The notes beneath the pieces were generated by a model. It saw only the letters and a program-made list of their open reading frames with translations, had not been told where the DNA came from and did not search any database. 64,000 nucleotides of DNA from Mesorhabditis belari (taxonomy: Eukaryota > Nematoda > Chromadorea > Rhabditida > Rhabditidae). Shown here piece by piece: positions 45,801 to 54,784 of the stretch. A program made the position numbers and the translations under genes. The stretch's first letter is position 1; the number at the start of each line of letters is the position of its first letter. Where the stretch lies: contig CAUEEP010000935.1 in the NCBI GenBank assembly GCA_958450365.1, positions 703,501 to 767,500 of the forward strand. Reading direction: 5' to 3'.

Positions 45801-48800
45801 TATCCAGAAGATAGCTTTGACACGTGAGTTAATGTTTGAAATTTGAGCTCTGGTGACGATTCTTTGAATTGTTTGAATTGAATTGTTTCAGAAAATGGCA
45901 CATCCCCGTCTTCTACAAGAATGGAAACGAGGAAAAGCTGGAAATCTTGGCTCCAAGTAGGTTTTGGGGAAATTTTGCCTGTACTTTTCTTTTCAGATGA
46001 TACGCTGAATGTTGAAACGAATGATGGGCAATTTCCCATTGTGAATTTCGGGGCAAAGAGTTTCATTCGTGTCTCATATGGAGATGATGGATGGGAAGAG
46101 ATATTGAAGAGGATCAAGAATGATGTAAGCATTCAAAAGATGAGATTATTTAGCAAGAGAAGAGTCACAATTTATTCCACTTATTCTAGGAATTCGATGT
46201 GATCACTCGAGCCAAAATGATCAACGATCTTTTTGCGTGTGCCCGAGAAGGAGCAATCAAATACAAAACGGCGTTGAGGTTGGAAATAATTGACAAAATC
46301 TAATTGATAAAATCTAATGACAATATTAGTTCAAATATCAAGTAAGGGATAAAGCCCTCCTTTGGCGGCAGTGGGATATCTGTCGGTGTAGCTCATTCGT
46401 AGAGCGTTCACGTGGTAAGCCGGAGGTCGTGGGTTCGTATCCCGGTGCCAACCATTTTTTTGTTTTCTCAACCCCAACTACGAAACTCTCTGAACTCATC
46501 GTTGTTTTCAGATTTGACGAGTTGATTTCGATTGAAACCGAAGTCCTTCCATTCACTCAATTGATCAATGGTCTTTTAGATGTCCATAAGAGATTCACCA
46601 ATGAGCCGGCACAAGCGCTCATTAAGGTTAATTAAAAAGAATTTAGAAATAGGATCAAAGCCAGTTTTTAGAAAGCACTAAAACATCTACTCAATCCACT
46701 TCTTGATGGGATTTCTTTTGACGAGATCATTCGTTTAGATCGAGAGACGATCACTAGCTTTAAAGCGTGATAAAACTCGAAATCTAAATCGTGAACATTC
46801 GAATTTAGGCATTATTTTCTTCAACTAATCGAAGCTGAATGTCAAGTGGATCGAGAGGGAAATGCGGGCAGATATTTGAATGAATTCCGCAAAAATGTTC
46901 TTCAACCAACTGAAAGTGGAGCGATGGCGAGTGAGGGAAGCAGGTGAGGGAAGCAGGTTCGGCAACGAGATCTTGAGTTTCGGCTCAAAATGGAAACATA
47001 TCCTTTGTTAAGAGAAAGAAATGGGGCATTAAGTGCATCAGAAAGGTTGCGTTTACAGTTTTAGGCATAAAGTACACGAGAAATTCTTTAAGGAGTGGTT
47101 TTCTTTAACGAGAGAACTTTTTTAAATTTAACACCGATTTTCGAAACCGGACCTACAGGCTGAAGAAAACCTAAACTACCAAGTTACAGAGAAAGAACTT
47201 TCAGCTAAGAGCGGTGTCAATCGAAATCTAAGATAACATCAAAAAAAATAGCTGTTAATGTCTTTTTGAATGGGTGTGAAAATAATGGAAAATTCGTGGT
47301 CTTTGTGCAAATGGAGCATCGGTTCTATTTAATTTATTTTAAATTCTATTTAATTCTCCGCCACTGTAGCTACAAAACGGGCCCGTAGAATTCAAAGAAA
47401 CGTATTTTTTTTACTTTTTCCCTATGCGCCCTGGTTTTTGAGAAAAGCTTGTCCTCAGCAATTTTTAGCAAATCGCGACCTCACCTATAAGAGGGCGCCA
47501 CGCAAAAATGCGGTAAAAGCAGCGGCGGCCTAGTGGATAGTGTGCTAGACTCTGAAACCTATCCCATCTTTGCTCACGGATTCAATTCCGCAAACCGCAA
47601 ACTTCAATTTTGCAACCAAATTTTAATTTTTAGTGAGGAGAGAATTTCCTTTCTAGAGTCAATTTCGCTTGCAACCAAATTTTGATTTTTATTAAGGAAA
47701 TTCTTTCCTTTCTAGAGTCGGTCCTCTTCTCCGCCAACTCATCTACACAACAGCGATTTTTGTCGGAAATGATGAAGATTTTGACAAAACTTGGGCACTT
47801 TATTTGAAAGAAAGTTTGTTCTTGATTAAAAAAAATGTTCATAACGCAAAAAACTTTCAGCAAATCAAGCCGAACGAAATAAACTCCTTTCGGCTGTTTG
47901 CAGTTCAAAGAATTTGGAAAAGATTCGATGGTTTGTAAATGCAAATATAAAGGAAAAAAAATGCTAAATTCAGGATTCTCCGCAAATCAGTCGATATACA
48001 AAATCGAGAAATTCGACAACAAGATATTAAGGTAAAGGAAATATGAAAAGTTTCGATACTTTACCAGTATAGCTTTCCATTTTGGTGACATTTTAGTGGC
48101 TACATATGAGCCGAAGAGTTTGTAGTAATGTCCTGAATTAAGATGAATTGAAAAAACTCACAATAAGCACTAACCTCGAGCTTTGCTCATGATAGGATTC
48201 CTGCGAAGAACTCGCAATTTGTTCATTTTGTAATATTGAGTCAAATGAGTTCCAGATTTCAATAGGATTTAGAGGTAGAAGAAAACGACATCGAGCAACG
48301 TGACGATCATTTGATCAAGATTCAAGATCATTTGAGCTTGAATCTTGGAAAAAGGTGTCGAGGGCTAAAATCAAATTTTGAAAACCCAATCAAAAATCCA
48401 AAGACTGATTCGAGTTGGTATTGAATTTAGCCCTTCATTTAGCCCACCAAGAAATGAAAATTGGCTTTCACATCAATATGAAACGTTAGAACCATTAATC
48501 CTTGTGAATTGAATGTGAATTCAAAATTGAATTGAAAAAACTTTGAATGAATGATCCTTGTAAACGTTTACAAGATTGTACTTCTGGATTAGCATAGTGA
48601 AAAGTAGATTTGGGGAATAACGGTATTGCATAGGAAAAAAATGGTGAAGTATAACGGTACAAAAGTACCAAAGTACCAAAGTACCAAAGTACCAAAGGAC
48701 CAAAGTACCAAAGGACCAAAGTACGAAAGTACCAAAGTTTCTTAAGAATACCATTTTTCCAGATCGTTTTTGCCGCTTTCAATCAAAATTCAGTGACCAA

Positions 48801-50207
48801 CGGGAAATTGTTGGAGCTTTTCTTTGAGGAATTCGATTTTATCTATAAAAAGTAAACGATTTCAAAGGTTTCTTAGGGAAAAAACCGTTTCAAAATGACT
48901 ATTTGACATATCGGAGAAATGAAATAATACAAATAGAATAAGAATAATAGCGGCTCTGACCGAAAACTTTGATCAATACCGATCGCTGAAAAAATCTAAT
49001 CAATCACTTTTAGTCTTTCAACATCTCCTCGAGAATTGAATGATGTTGTAATCGGATGTTTAGATACACTCACCATACAACAAGTACAAATGGTTTGTTT
49101 GGTATTTTGTGAAAAGTTTTCATTTAATGATAAGGTCCAAAAATTCCTCGAGCAACATCCAGAAGTGAAAGAGATTGGAGCTTTCGAGAAACAGGTAAGA
49201 ATAGAGGTCTGGCAAAACTGCATTGCACTCTTGCATTCCTTCAGCATTGCATTCTTTCAGCATCGCATTCTTTCAGCATTGCATTCTTGCAGCATTGCTT
49301 TCTTTCAGCGTTGCATTCTTTCAGCGTTGCATTCTTTCAGCATTGCATTCTTTCAGCATTGCATTCTCATTTTAAGGCAAAGTTGCAGATTCTGTAAGTA
49401 CAGGATTGCGGCACACGGCCCGAGAATCGAACCCAGACCGTGTGAGCCGTGGACAAGCGCGTTCCCGACTGGGTCACGGTGACAGAAGCTTTGCGGACAT
49501 ACGATCCAATCGGATTGGCCCCACTCACTTTCGCGCGTTTTTCTCAGCTTTCTCTAAACGAATTCTAAAACTTTTAATATCATTCGATAGGAAAAAAGAT
49601 TAGCTATCAAATGGTACCAAATACATATGTCCAAATGGTACCAATCTATGTCCAAATTGTACCAATCTATGTCCAAATTGAAAAAAAGTAAAAAAAAAGT
49701 TGGTCAAAGCTGAACGTATTTGGTACCATTCGATAGCTAATCTTTTCTCCTATCGAATGATATTAAAGATTTTAGAATTCGTTTAGAGAAAGCTGAGAAA
49801 AACGGCAAAAAGGCGAAAGTGGGCAGGGACAATCGATCAGATCGATCAGCTCGCATGTCTAATATATTTTTTGGCTTTCTAAGACAATACATTAACGACA
49901 ATTAAATCATAAAATCTACGTGTAATTTTACATAGAATAGAAGAGCCATAGCATTTTTCATGACCTTGACATCAAAATGCTATGCGACACAGGCTGAAAA
50001 CAGTTAAATTCAAGTTTGGTGTCTCTAAAAATCACCTTTTTTTGGATTGAATTTTTCGCAGCGAGCAGGCAGGACAAGACAGGACTTTTTCCTTAACCCA
50101 GTATGATAATCAAATTGCAGCTTGTTTCGGCTGAGGCTGAACTCGATTGGAAACGACGTTTTGCTGGGGAAATCACGGAATTCTATGAAAAGAGAACAAC
50201 TGAGTGA
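36746..50207 (+). CDS. M1 family aminopeptidase (gluzincin, APN/PSA type)
   Basis: Zinc exopeptidase removing N-terminal residues from peptides. About 27 exons read in order. Proposed start [10 protein letters not shown] at 36,746 (no signal peptide, so cytosolic if complete). Then [82 protein letters not shown], the substrate-binding GAMEN motif (42,936-42,950), zinc site HELAHQ (43,080-43,098) and the third ligand in LNEGFA (43,239-43,256), exactly HExxH-x18-E. The C-terminal helical ERAP1-like domain follows, with [44 protein letters not shown] and the final [16 protein letters not shown], stop at 50,207. All catalytic residues are present and splice phases agree where checked. Introns are full of repeats, tRNA-like pieces and palindromes. 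The first exon is the least certain: TTTTCTAG directly before it could be a trans-splice site or an ordinary acceptor. Confidence 0.9.
37283..37803. repeat. 520-bp palindrome in aminopeptidase intron
   Basis: Ends ATATGTCGTAGCCGATTATG and its inverse CATAATCGGCTACGACATAT. GCCGATTATGAATGA recurs inside (about 37,475 and 37,495). The arms 37,510-37,640 and 37,650-37,790 pair well (CAAGTATTTGGTATCATTCA). No protein encoded. Confidence 0.8.
37926..38217. mobile_element. Palindromic MITE with TACCGTATTTCTTCGAATAG ends
   Basis: Begins TTACCGTATTTCTTCGAATA and ends TATTCGAAGAAATACGGTA; the arms pair across nearly the full length (shared CATTTTCCAGCTCTATAGCA, GGGCTGCTACGCAGGAGTAC). It shares the TACCGTATTT tip with families C and D. 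Confidence 0.8.
38284..38358 (+). ncRNA. tRNA-like sequence with terminator, intronic
   Basis: GATGGCCGAGTGGTTAGTGC is a good A box and GGGTTCGAATCC a perfect B box; a T8 run follows (38,361-38,368). The acceptor stem does not pair, so it is probably a tRNA-derived relic that may still be a Pol III promoter. Confidence 0.5.
38991..39065. repeat. Solo MITE end (TACCGTATTCTCCCTAATAG)
   Basis: One end of a TACCGTATT-type MITE without a partner; continues TATTACGCCGTACTATTTTT. Just before the exon coding [13 protein letters not shown]. Confidence 0.5.
39325..39780 (+). repeat. Duplicated tRNA-like unit with amplified A-box region
   Basis: The leader CCTAGTCTATAAGAGCGCGC occurs at 39,334 and 39,580. 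After each comes a tRNA-like body: GCGGTGGCCTAGAGGATAGT (39,373) and GCGGTGATCTAGAGAATAGT (39,680), then CCTATAAGAGGTGCC and, in the second, a perfect B box GGGTTCGAGTCCC (39,755). In the second copy the first 20 bp of the body (GATCTAGAGGATCTAGCGGT) are repeated four times (39,606-39,690). Intronic in the aminopeptidase gene. Confidence 0.6.
40278..40430. repeat. Tandem repeat TCAATTCAA
   Basis: About 16 units of TCAATTCAA/TCAAATCAA in the intron before the exon coding [13 protein letters not shown]. Confidence 0.85.
40590..41390. repeat. Decayed transposon ends in intron
   Basis: 40,615-40,760 resembles the long terminal repeat of the mariner at 1,625-3,469 (AATCAACAAAATTTCAAT, GAGCTAAAGTTATGG, GAAATGTCGC). 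40,896-41,010 duplicates 41,558-41,665, a Tc1-like transposase relic. 41,320-41,345 carries GAAATAGCGACATTTCATAC. No intact frame. Confidence 0.5.
41555..41935 (+). pseudogene. Tc1-like transposase relic
   Basis: Frames across this intronic stretch give [19 protein letters not shown], then [10 protein letters not shown] (Q-D-x-A-x-x-H-K, the central catalytic Asp region of Tc1-type transposases), then [10 protein letters not shown]. Frames shift between these, so it is dead. The first 108 bp are present also at 40,896-41,010. A mariner-like tip GGTTGGCTGGAAAGTCTTGTCC follows at 41,935. Confidence 0.5.
42455..42545. repeat. Tandem repeat AAGAAAAGGAC
   Basis: About eight units of AAGAAAAGGGAC/AAGAAAAGGAC. 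Intronic. Confidence 0.85.
42741..42878. repeat. Interstitial telomere-type repeat (TTAGGC/TCAGGC)n
   Basis: About 23 hexamers; some nine are exactly TTAGGC (the nematode telomere unit), the rest TCAGGC with one CCAGGC. The tract ends 28 bp before the exon with the GAMEN motif of the aminopeptidase gene. Confidence 0.9.
43350..43505. repeat. Tetranucleotide repeat (CTGT/CTGC/CTTT)n
   Basis: Microsatellite of CTGT with CTGC and CTTT variants, intronic. The Cys/Leu/Ser-rich and Asp/Arg/Gln-rich frames on either strand are shadows of it. Confidence 0.9.
43630..43740 (+). ncRNA. tRNA-like sequence, intronic
   Basis: A box CGTGGCCGAGTGGTAGTGC (43,635) and B box TTGGGCTCGATCCC (43,704) are about 70 bp apart, longer than a normal tRNA; a T-rich tract follows. 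SINE head or class II tRNA relic. Confidence 0.45.
43818..43866. other. 14-bp perfect hairpin
   Basis: GCCAGAAAAACCCG and its complement CGGGTTTTTCTGGC enclose an 8-base loop (ACGTTAGG). Lies in the aminopeptidase intron after the tRNA-like sequence. Function unknown. Confidence 0.6.
44100..44520. other. GC-richer insertion in intron, origin unknown
   Basis: Differs from the surrounding AT-rich intron by its richness in C and G (for example CCCGCCATCTCTAACACCCC, CCCAAGGACCGCCCC). TCCTCACTGTCCT is tandemly duplicated near 44,340, and AATAAAAGGG (44,389) could be a polyadenylation signal. No frame or inverted ends found. A solo LTR is possible but not shown. Confidence 0.35.
45222..45500. repeat. 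Short tandem repeats in intron
   Basis: A 26-bp unit around ATCACAGCAGTCATCAGAGC occurs 2.5 times (45,225-45,295); GGTTCCAATATGGTTCCAAT-type units recur at 45,395-45,490; GAACGCATGA occurs three times near 45,325-45,380. Confidence 0.7.
46382..46453 (+). tRNA. tRNA-Thr-like (GGT) sequence, probable pseudogene
   Basis: 72 bases fold close to a cloverleaf: acceptor stem with one mismatch and two wobble pairs, D arm GCTC-ATTCGTA-GAGC, anticodon loop GTGGTAA (anticodon GGT), T arm around TTCGTAT, then ATTTTTTT as a terminator. The anticodon stem (TTCAC with GCCGG) does not pair, so it is probably not a working tRNA. It lies in an intron, same strand as the aminopeptidase gene. Confidence 0.45.
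47485..47605 (+). ncRNA. tRNA-like sequence with CTATAAGAG leader, intronic
   Basis: Leader CCTATAAGAGGGCGCCACGC matches the leaders at 39,334 and 39,580; the body has A box CGGCCTAGTGGATAGTG and B box GGATTCAATTCC. Confidence 0.5.
48655..48740. repeat. Tandem repeat ACCAAAGT
   Basis: About ten units of ACCAAAGT/ACCAAAGG. Intronic; readings with LVLWYFGT are shadows. Confidence 0.85.
49219..49372. repeat. 16-bp tandem array of 3' splice-site motifs
   Basis: Eight units of TTGCATTCTTTCAGCA; each carries TTCTTTCAG, TTCCTTCAG or TTCTTGCAG, i.e. a nematode-type acceptor. It sits in the last intron of the aminopeptidase gene, 22 bp after the donor at about 49,196 and about 750 bp before the acceptor used in the model (50,118). 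If the intron is kept, the frame stays open to about 49,482. Confidence 0.85.
49412..49492 (-). ncRNA. tRNA-like sequence on the minus strand
   Basis: On the minus strand: CACCGTGACCCAGTCGGGAACGC as A-box region and CTGGGTTCGATTCTCGG as B box, ending in GGCCGTGTGCCG. Stems are imperfect. In the last aminopeptidase intron, antisense to it. Confidence 0.4.
49500..49838. repeat. 340-bp palindrome in last aminopeptidase intron
   Basis: Left arm 49,515-49,640 and right arm 49,705-49,830 pair with few mismatches (CTCAGCTTTCTCTAAACGAA; ATGGTACCAAATAC). In the centre ATGTCCAAATTGTACCAATCT repeats. Confidence 0.8.
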
Positions 50208-50564
50208 TCAACTGAGAGATTTTGATTTAAAAATCTTTACAAAATAGTTATTTCTAGAAAGAATTGATTAAGCATTTCATCATTTCTTCAATTTTTTTCT
50301 TCAATTCTCATCGCCTTTTCCCTAATGTGATTGACGGTTGTGATAAGTGACTCTTGATGAATATTTATAGATTTGAAGTTTTCAAAAACTATTTCTACAC
50401 TTCTTCACCTGGGGTGAATTGAAAAAAACAAAGCTTTAAACACACAAAAAATACTCGTCAAATGGAATGGAGTCACAGAAATGAGAAGAATTTTTAAAAA
50501 CGAAACAATTCTTTGACTTGAATGAGATACCCGAATGGAAATGAAATCGATTTGGAAAGTTTTC

Positions 50565-50860
50565 GAATTGGAATTGGATTGGGATTGGATTGGGATTGGA
50601 TTGGGATTGGATTGGGATTGGATTGGGATTGAATTGGGATTGAATTGGAATTGAATTGGGATTGAATTGGGATTGAATTGGGATTGAATTGGGATTGAAT
50701 TGGAATTGAATTGAATTGAATTGAATTGGAATTGAATTGAAGTTGAATTGAAATTGAATTGAATTGAATTGAATTGGAATTGAATTGAAATTGAGTTGAA
50801 ATCGAATTGAAATTGAGTTGAAATCGAATTGAAATTAAATTGAAATTGAATTCCTTTCAA
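50565..50860. repeat. Tandem repeat ATTGGGATTGA / ATTGAATTGG
   Basis: About 26 units of 10-11 bp, drifting from ATTGGGATTGG to ATTGAATTGGA and ATTGAAATTGA. Lies between the convergent 3' ends of the aminopeptidase gene (50,207) and the membrane protein gene (50,882). The Gln/Phe/Asn-rich minus frame is a shadow. Confidence 0.85.
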
Positions 50861-50881
50861 TAATGAAAGCTTTTTAAAATG

Positions 50882-53502
50882 TTAAAACTTTTCCAATTGA
50901 GGCAACGGGCGATGTTGATTCGAAGAGATTTTCACCGAGGGAATGTCTTTGATTCCTGAAATTTGAAACGATTTATGGAGTTTGAAATGATGCCTTGACT
51001 ATATGAAATGTTAATATAGAAATTGTTGCTCTCTTACCTGCAATATTCATTCCCCACGTTGCGTCATTTGGATGAAAATGGAGGATTTTCTTTTCAACAG
51101 GCGGGAGACGATTCGGCGGAAGATAGGAACCATTGTAACCATCTAAAATCAATACGATTAACGAATCGAAATGAAAAGTGATCGGATTGAAGTTGGAAAA
51201 TCAAATTTCCCTCACTATCAGCCTAAAGAGTTGGTATTTCCGACTATTGGACATTTGATACCGCCGTTTTCCCATTTTCTAACTTTGAGCTGAAATATCT
51301 TGGTGTTGGGCTGTCGAATTTATAAATTATTGATATCATTAGATGCGCCAAGTCTTTCCCTATCGATTGGTATAAAAACTGTTCAAATTGAATAGCCGAA
51401 CACCAAGAAATTTAAGCTCAAAGTTAGATTGCCAATGGGAAAAGGGGCGGGGCGACGGGTCTTTTATACGCGCTCCGGCCCTTCCCCATTGGCAATCTAA
51501 CTTTAAGCTGAAATATCTTGGTGTTGAGCTGTTTAATTTAAATATTTTGATATCATTAGATGCGCCAAGTCTTTCTCTATCGATTGGTATTTGTTTAAAT
51601 TGGACTGTTTTAAATTGGACGACAATGAAACGAAAAAGAAAAGACATCAATACACTCATCGATAAACATCTCTCTTGGTTGACCGATGCGCAGAAACAAG
51701 AGATCAGAGGTGCTACTTTGAAGTATTTGTGGCCCCATCCCTTTTCCCATTAGCACTCTAACTTTCAGCTCAAGTATCTTGGTGTTGGGCTATTCAATTT
51801 ATAAATTATTGATATCATTAGATGCGCCAAGTCTTTCTCTATCGATTGGTATAAAAACTGTTTAAATTGGACAGGCCAACACCAAGAAATTTAAGCTCAA
51901 ACTTAGATTGCCAATGGGAAAAGGGGCGGGGCGACAGATCTTTTATACGCGCCCTTTTGCAATCCAACTTTGAGCTTAAATATCTTTGTGCTGAGGTGTC
52001 GAATTTAAATAGTTTTTGTACCAATCGATAGAGAAAAATTTGGCGAGTCTAATGATATCAAAATATTTAAATTAAACAGCTCAACACCAAGATATTTCAG
52101 CTTAAAGTTAGATTGCCAATGGGGAAGGGCCGGAGCGACGGACCTTTTATACGCGCCCCGTCCCTTGCAAGCAAGCAGGAAAGCAAGCAGGAAAGCAAGC
52201 AAGGGAAATTTAAAGATGAATACAATCTCTGCCCTCACAAACCTTCATCATATTGATGCCCAGTAATCGGTGGCAATGGTTGCCTCTTGTATGGATCCAA
52301 ATTCGATGCCGATCCTTGCCTTTCCCATTGTGATCGACTCATTTTCTTTCGACAGCAGCAAGCGAAACATCTGGAAATGATTAAAAATCAGAAGAGAGTT
52401 TTGGTAATTTATTTTTTAAACGAGTTTAAACCATTTTCCATACTACCCAATTTTTACAAACCTAGGCCATTTATATCCATCTTCGTATTCAGAAACGATC
52501 GGCTCATCATGACGCTCGATAACTCGTCTGAAAAAAGGCAACTTTCTCTGATAAAATAATTTAAAATTATATTTACATTTACTTTACAACTTTTACTTTA
52601 CATGAAACTTTTAAATCTCTAAATTTCTCTCGAAAAACAAACTTTTTATGTTTAAAAAGCCAACAACAAATGCCGGTGACGAGTGCTAAAATGAGAAGAA
52701 CGGCAATGAAAAGAATCCCGAAGATTATCCATTCGTAATGGGCTAAAGATATTAATATGTAAAAAATAGAATATACACTACTGAACAATGAAATATGATA
52801 TTTGAAAAACGATCGTCACTTTCGCGCGTCTGTAAGTCCCTATGTCTTTACCGTATTTCTAAATATTAATATTACCATTATGTAGCCGTTGAAAAGAGCT
52901 TTCAGAAAATGTATAACACTAATAGTTTAAACTCAAAGACAAGGGAGTTACAGACGCGCGAAAGTGACGATCGTTTTTCAAATATCATATTTCATTGTCG
53001 AGTACTGTAGCAAGCATTTCGGTCCTTTAAAAACTCACAAACATGGGTGAATTTTGTGTACAAATGTTGGAGATCCGACGGTAGCCAATACATGGTTTCA
53101 TTTTGTGCATTTGTTGGATCGATTGTCGTTGTCGAATTCGAGATCTTCAATCTTTTGTTGCATGAAGCTTTTTAAAGTCTTTTATGTATTTGATTTTCTT
53201 TTAAACTATGAGAATTCTCTTATTCTATAGTCATTTTTTTCAATTCCCGCACCTCATTTTCGAGCAATTCCAAAAGAGAGTCTTGCGTTGACGTTGAGGC
53301 TTCTGGAAATCAAAAGGTCTATTTCTGGGTTTTGAAGTGAAAATTCGGTTTTTCTTTTGATTTTTTTTATGTTTTCGATCTTTGGAGATGTTTTTTTTGG
53401 GTTCAAATAACTTTTTTTTCTTTAAAAACTCAAACCTGTACTCGTCGTTCGATTCCCCATCAAAGCAGTAACACCAAAAAGATGATCAAGACTTGTGGCC
53501 AT
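50882..53502 (-). CDS. Unrecognised single-pass membrane protein, about 250 residues
   Basis: Eight exons read in frame on the minus strand: 53,437-53,502 (start MATSLDHLFGVTALMGNRTT), about 53,257-53,303, 53,045-53,150, 52,575-52,745, 52,470-52,515, 52,250-52,370, 51,049-51,142 and 50,882-50,957 (stop). The N-terminal part has no signal peptide and three N-glycosylation sequons (NRT, NST, NET). One membrane span follows, HYEWIIFGILFIAVLLILAL, then a basic stretch FKHKKFVFREKFR, so the tail is probably cytosolic (N-out, C-in). The tail has an acidic stretch, a Cys cluster CFACCCRKK (possible palmitoylation) and proline-rich parts KRQPLPPITG and YLPPNRLPPVEKK. I do not recognise the family. 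The joint between exons 2 and 3 is the weakest (acceptor ATTGAAG chosen by phase). TTTTTGCTCAG just before the start may be a trans-splice acceptor. Confidence 0.6.
51270..52200. repeat. Complex direct/inverted repeat array in intron
   Basis: A module AGCTGAAATATCTTGGTGTT ... TGATATCATTAGATGCGCCA ... TCTATCGATTGGTAT occurs about four times in mixed orientation, separated by ATTGCCAATGGGAAAAGGGG-like GC-rich segments that carry CTTTTATACGCGC (51,465, 51,938, 52,143). It fills the intron 51,143-52,249 of the membrane protein gene. Frames here are shadows. Confidence 0.8.
52787..53003. repeat. 215-bp palindromic element in intron
   Basis: GAAATATGATATTTGAAAAA (about 52,790) pairs with TTTTTCAAATATCATATTTC (about 52,996). 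The arms include CGATCGTCACTTTCGCGCGT. ACTTTCGCGCG also starts the palindrome at 49,500. Confidence 0.8.
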
Positions 53503-53840
53503 TCCTGAGCAAAAAGGAAATACGACTAATGACTTTTCCATGTAAAGAAATGCAAATTTTTCAATATTTTGTAGGGCACAAAAACAATGGACAAAAGTTT
53601 TGGCGGCACAGACCTAGAGGCGAAAAATTCAATATTTTGACGCCTTTAGCTGCAATGACCGCTTGGAGATCTAGTTGACAGTCCGGGGCATACTGTCAAC
53701 TAGATCGCGTAAAATTTGTGGCGCAATTGTCGCTCAAACTCGCTCAAAGATGATCAAGACTTGTGGCCATTTCTAAGAAAAAAAGGAAATACGACTAATG
53801 ACTTTTTCCATGTAAAGAAATGTAAATTTCCCTCTTTTTC
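53480..53840. repeat. Duplicated block over the membrane-protein start
   Basis: 53,480-53,560 and 53,747-53,825 are direct repeats (AAGATGATCAAGACTTGTGG, GAAATACGACTAATGACTTT). The copy carries the same ATGGCCACAAGTCTTGATCA start on the minus strand but leads into unrelated sequence. 53,640-53,705 holds a palindrome (CTAGTTGACAGT with its complement). Confidence 0.75.
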
Positions 53841-54490
53841 TTGTTTTCTAAACACTGTAAATACTCTAATAGAAGCCCGTCGCCGAGTCCAAGTCTACTC
53901 TCAAACAAACGCTCATATCTTGACACCAGTACGTTTATCTCTACTCGTTTATATATCAAATTAAAGTTAGAAAGAATGAGCAATTTTTTGACATATAAAA
54001 CAAATTTTTAGCTTTAACCAGCGCTTAGAAAAAAAATGATTGATAGAGATAGAGTCAGAATGAGCAGTGTGAGGACGCTTAAATGCAGAAATACGCCAAA
54101 AGAATTATACCCAATGAAATAATGATCTTTTATACCTGTAAATTGGAAGGGGTACGGTAATTTTACCACACTTTAAAGCGCCAACCCGGGATTTTCTCGG
54201 GTAAAAAGTCGGAAGTCAGCAATTATTTAAAGAAATATTCTGAGCATAAACTTTGAAACTTTAGGAAAAATCGGGAAATGAGGTGAAAAATTGGAAACAT
54301 TTTTTGTGTGAAAGGCCGAACGGATTACCCGTTTCACTGAACCCTCACCCGCTTACTCAACCCCGAAATTTTGAATGCAAAACCGGTTGACGATGACGTG
54401 GTAAACAAAAAAAAAAGTTGAAAAATGAGCTGTAAACATGGGGAATTTATAAGAAGCTTTAGATATAAACAAGTTTGAATTTAACTTCTC
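53841..54490. other. No gene seen
   Basis: AT-rich flank. ACTGTAAATACTCTAATAGA at 53,853 resembles a lone end of a TACCGTA-type MITE. No exon recognised. Confidence 0.45.
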
Positions 54491-54748
54491 GTAATTATTC
54501 TTATCGAAGCAGTCGCTTAGTCGAAAAAATTTTTTCACTTTTCCATAATTCATTTTTTTCTAAGCGCCCTTATTTTTTTAAACTACATATTTAGTGTCAA
54601 AATATAGCTGAGATTTTGGGCTATCGTTTAACACTTAAACGCACACTGTAGCATAAAACAGCGCTGCGAACGAAACGCTTAAAGTTCGACTACGTGACGC
54701 TCCGGTCATTATAGGGGGGCAGTCGATTCGAATAATTACGGTATAGTT
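54490..54748. mobile_element. MITE family A, diverged copy
   Basis: Keeps the order of family A (AAGCGCCCTTATTTTTTT, AAAATATAGCTGAGATTTTG, TGTAGCATAAA, ACTACGTGACGCTCC) but with many changes; the right end is AATTACGGTA. Confidence 0.6.
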
Positions 54749-54784
54749 TAAGGTCTACTTATTACGTAGGTATTACGTATTACG

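Noticed and set aside
49219..49372. CRISPR-like regular repeat array
   Set aside because: Units are directly adjacent without spacers, and the host is a eukaryote; it is a minisatellite in an intron.
50405..50860. Gln/Phe/Asn-rich prion-like frame of 151 codons
   Set aside because: Produced by the ATTGGGATTGA minisatellite between two convergent genes; no splice or domain support.
51388..51753. 121-codon frame
   Set aside because: Runs through an intronic repeat array with GC-rich spacers; no domain and no conserved start.
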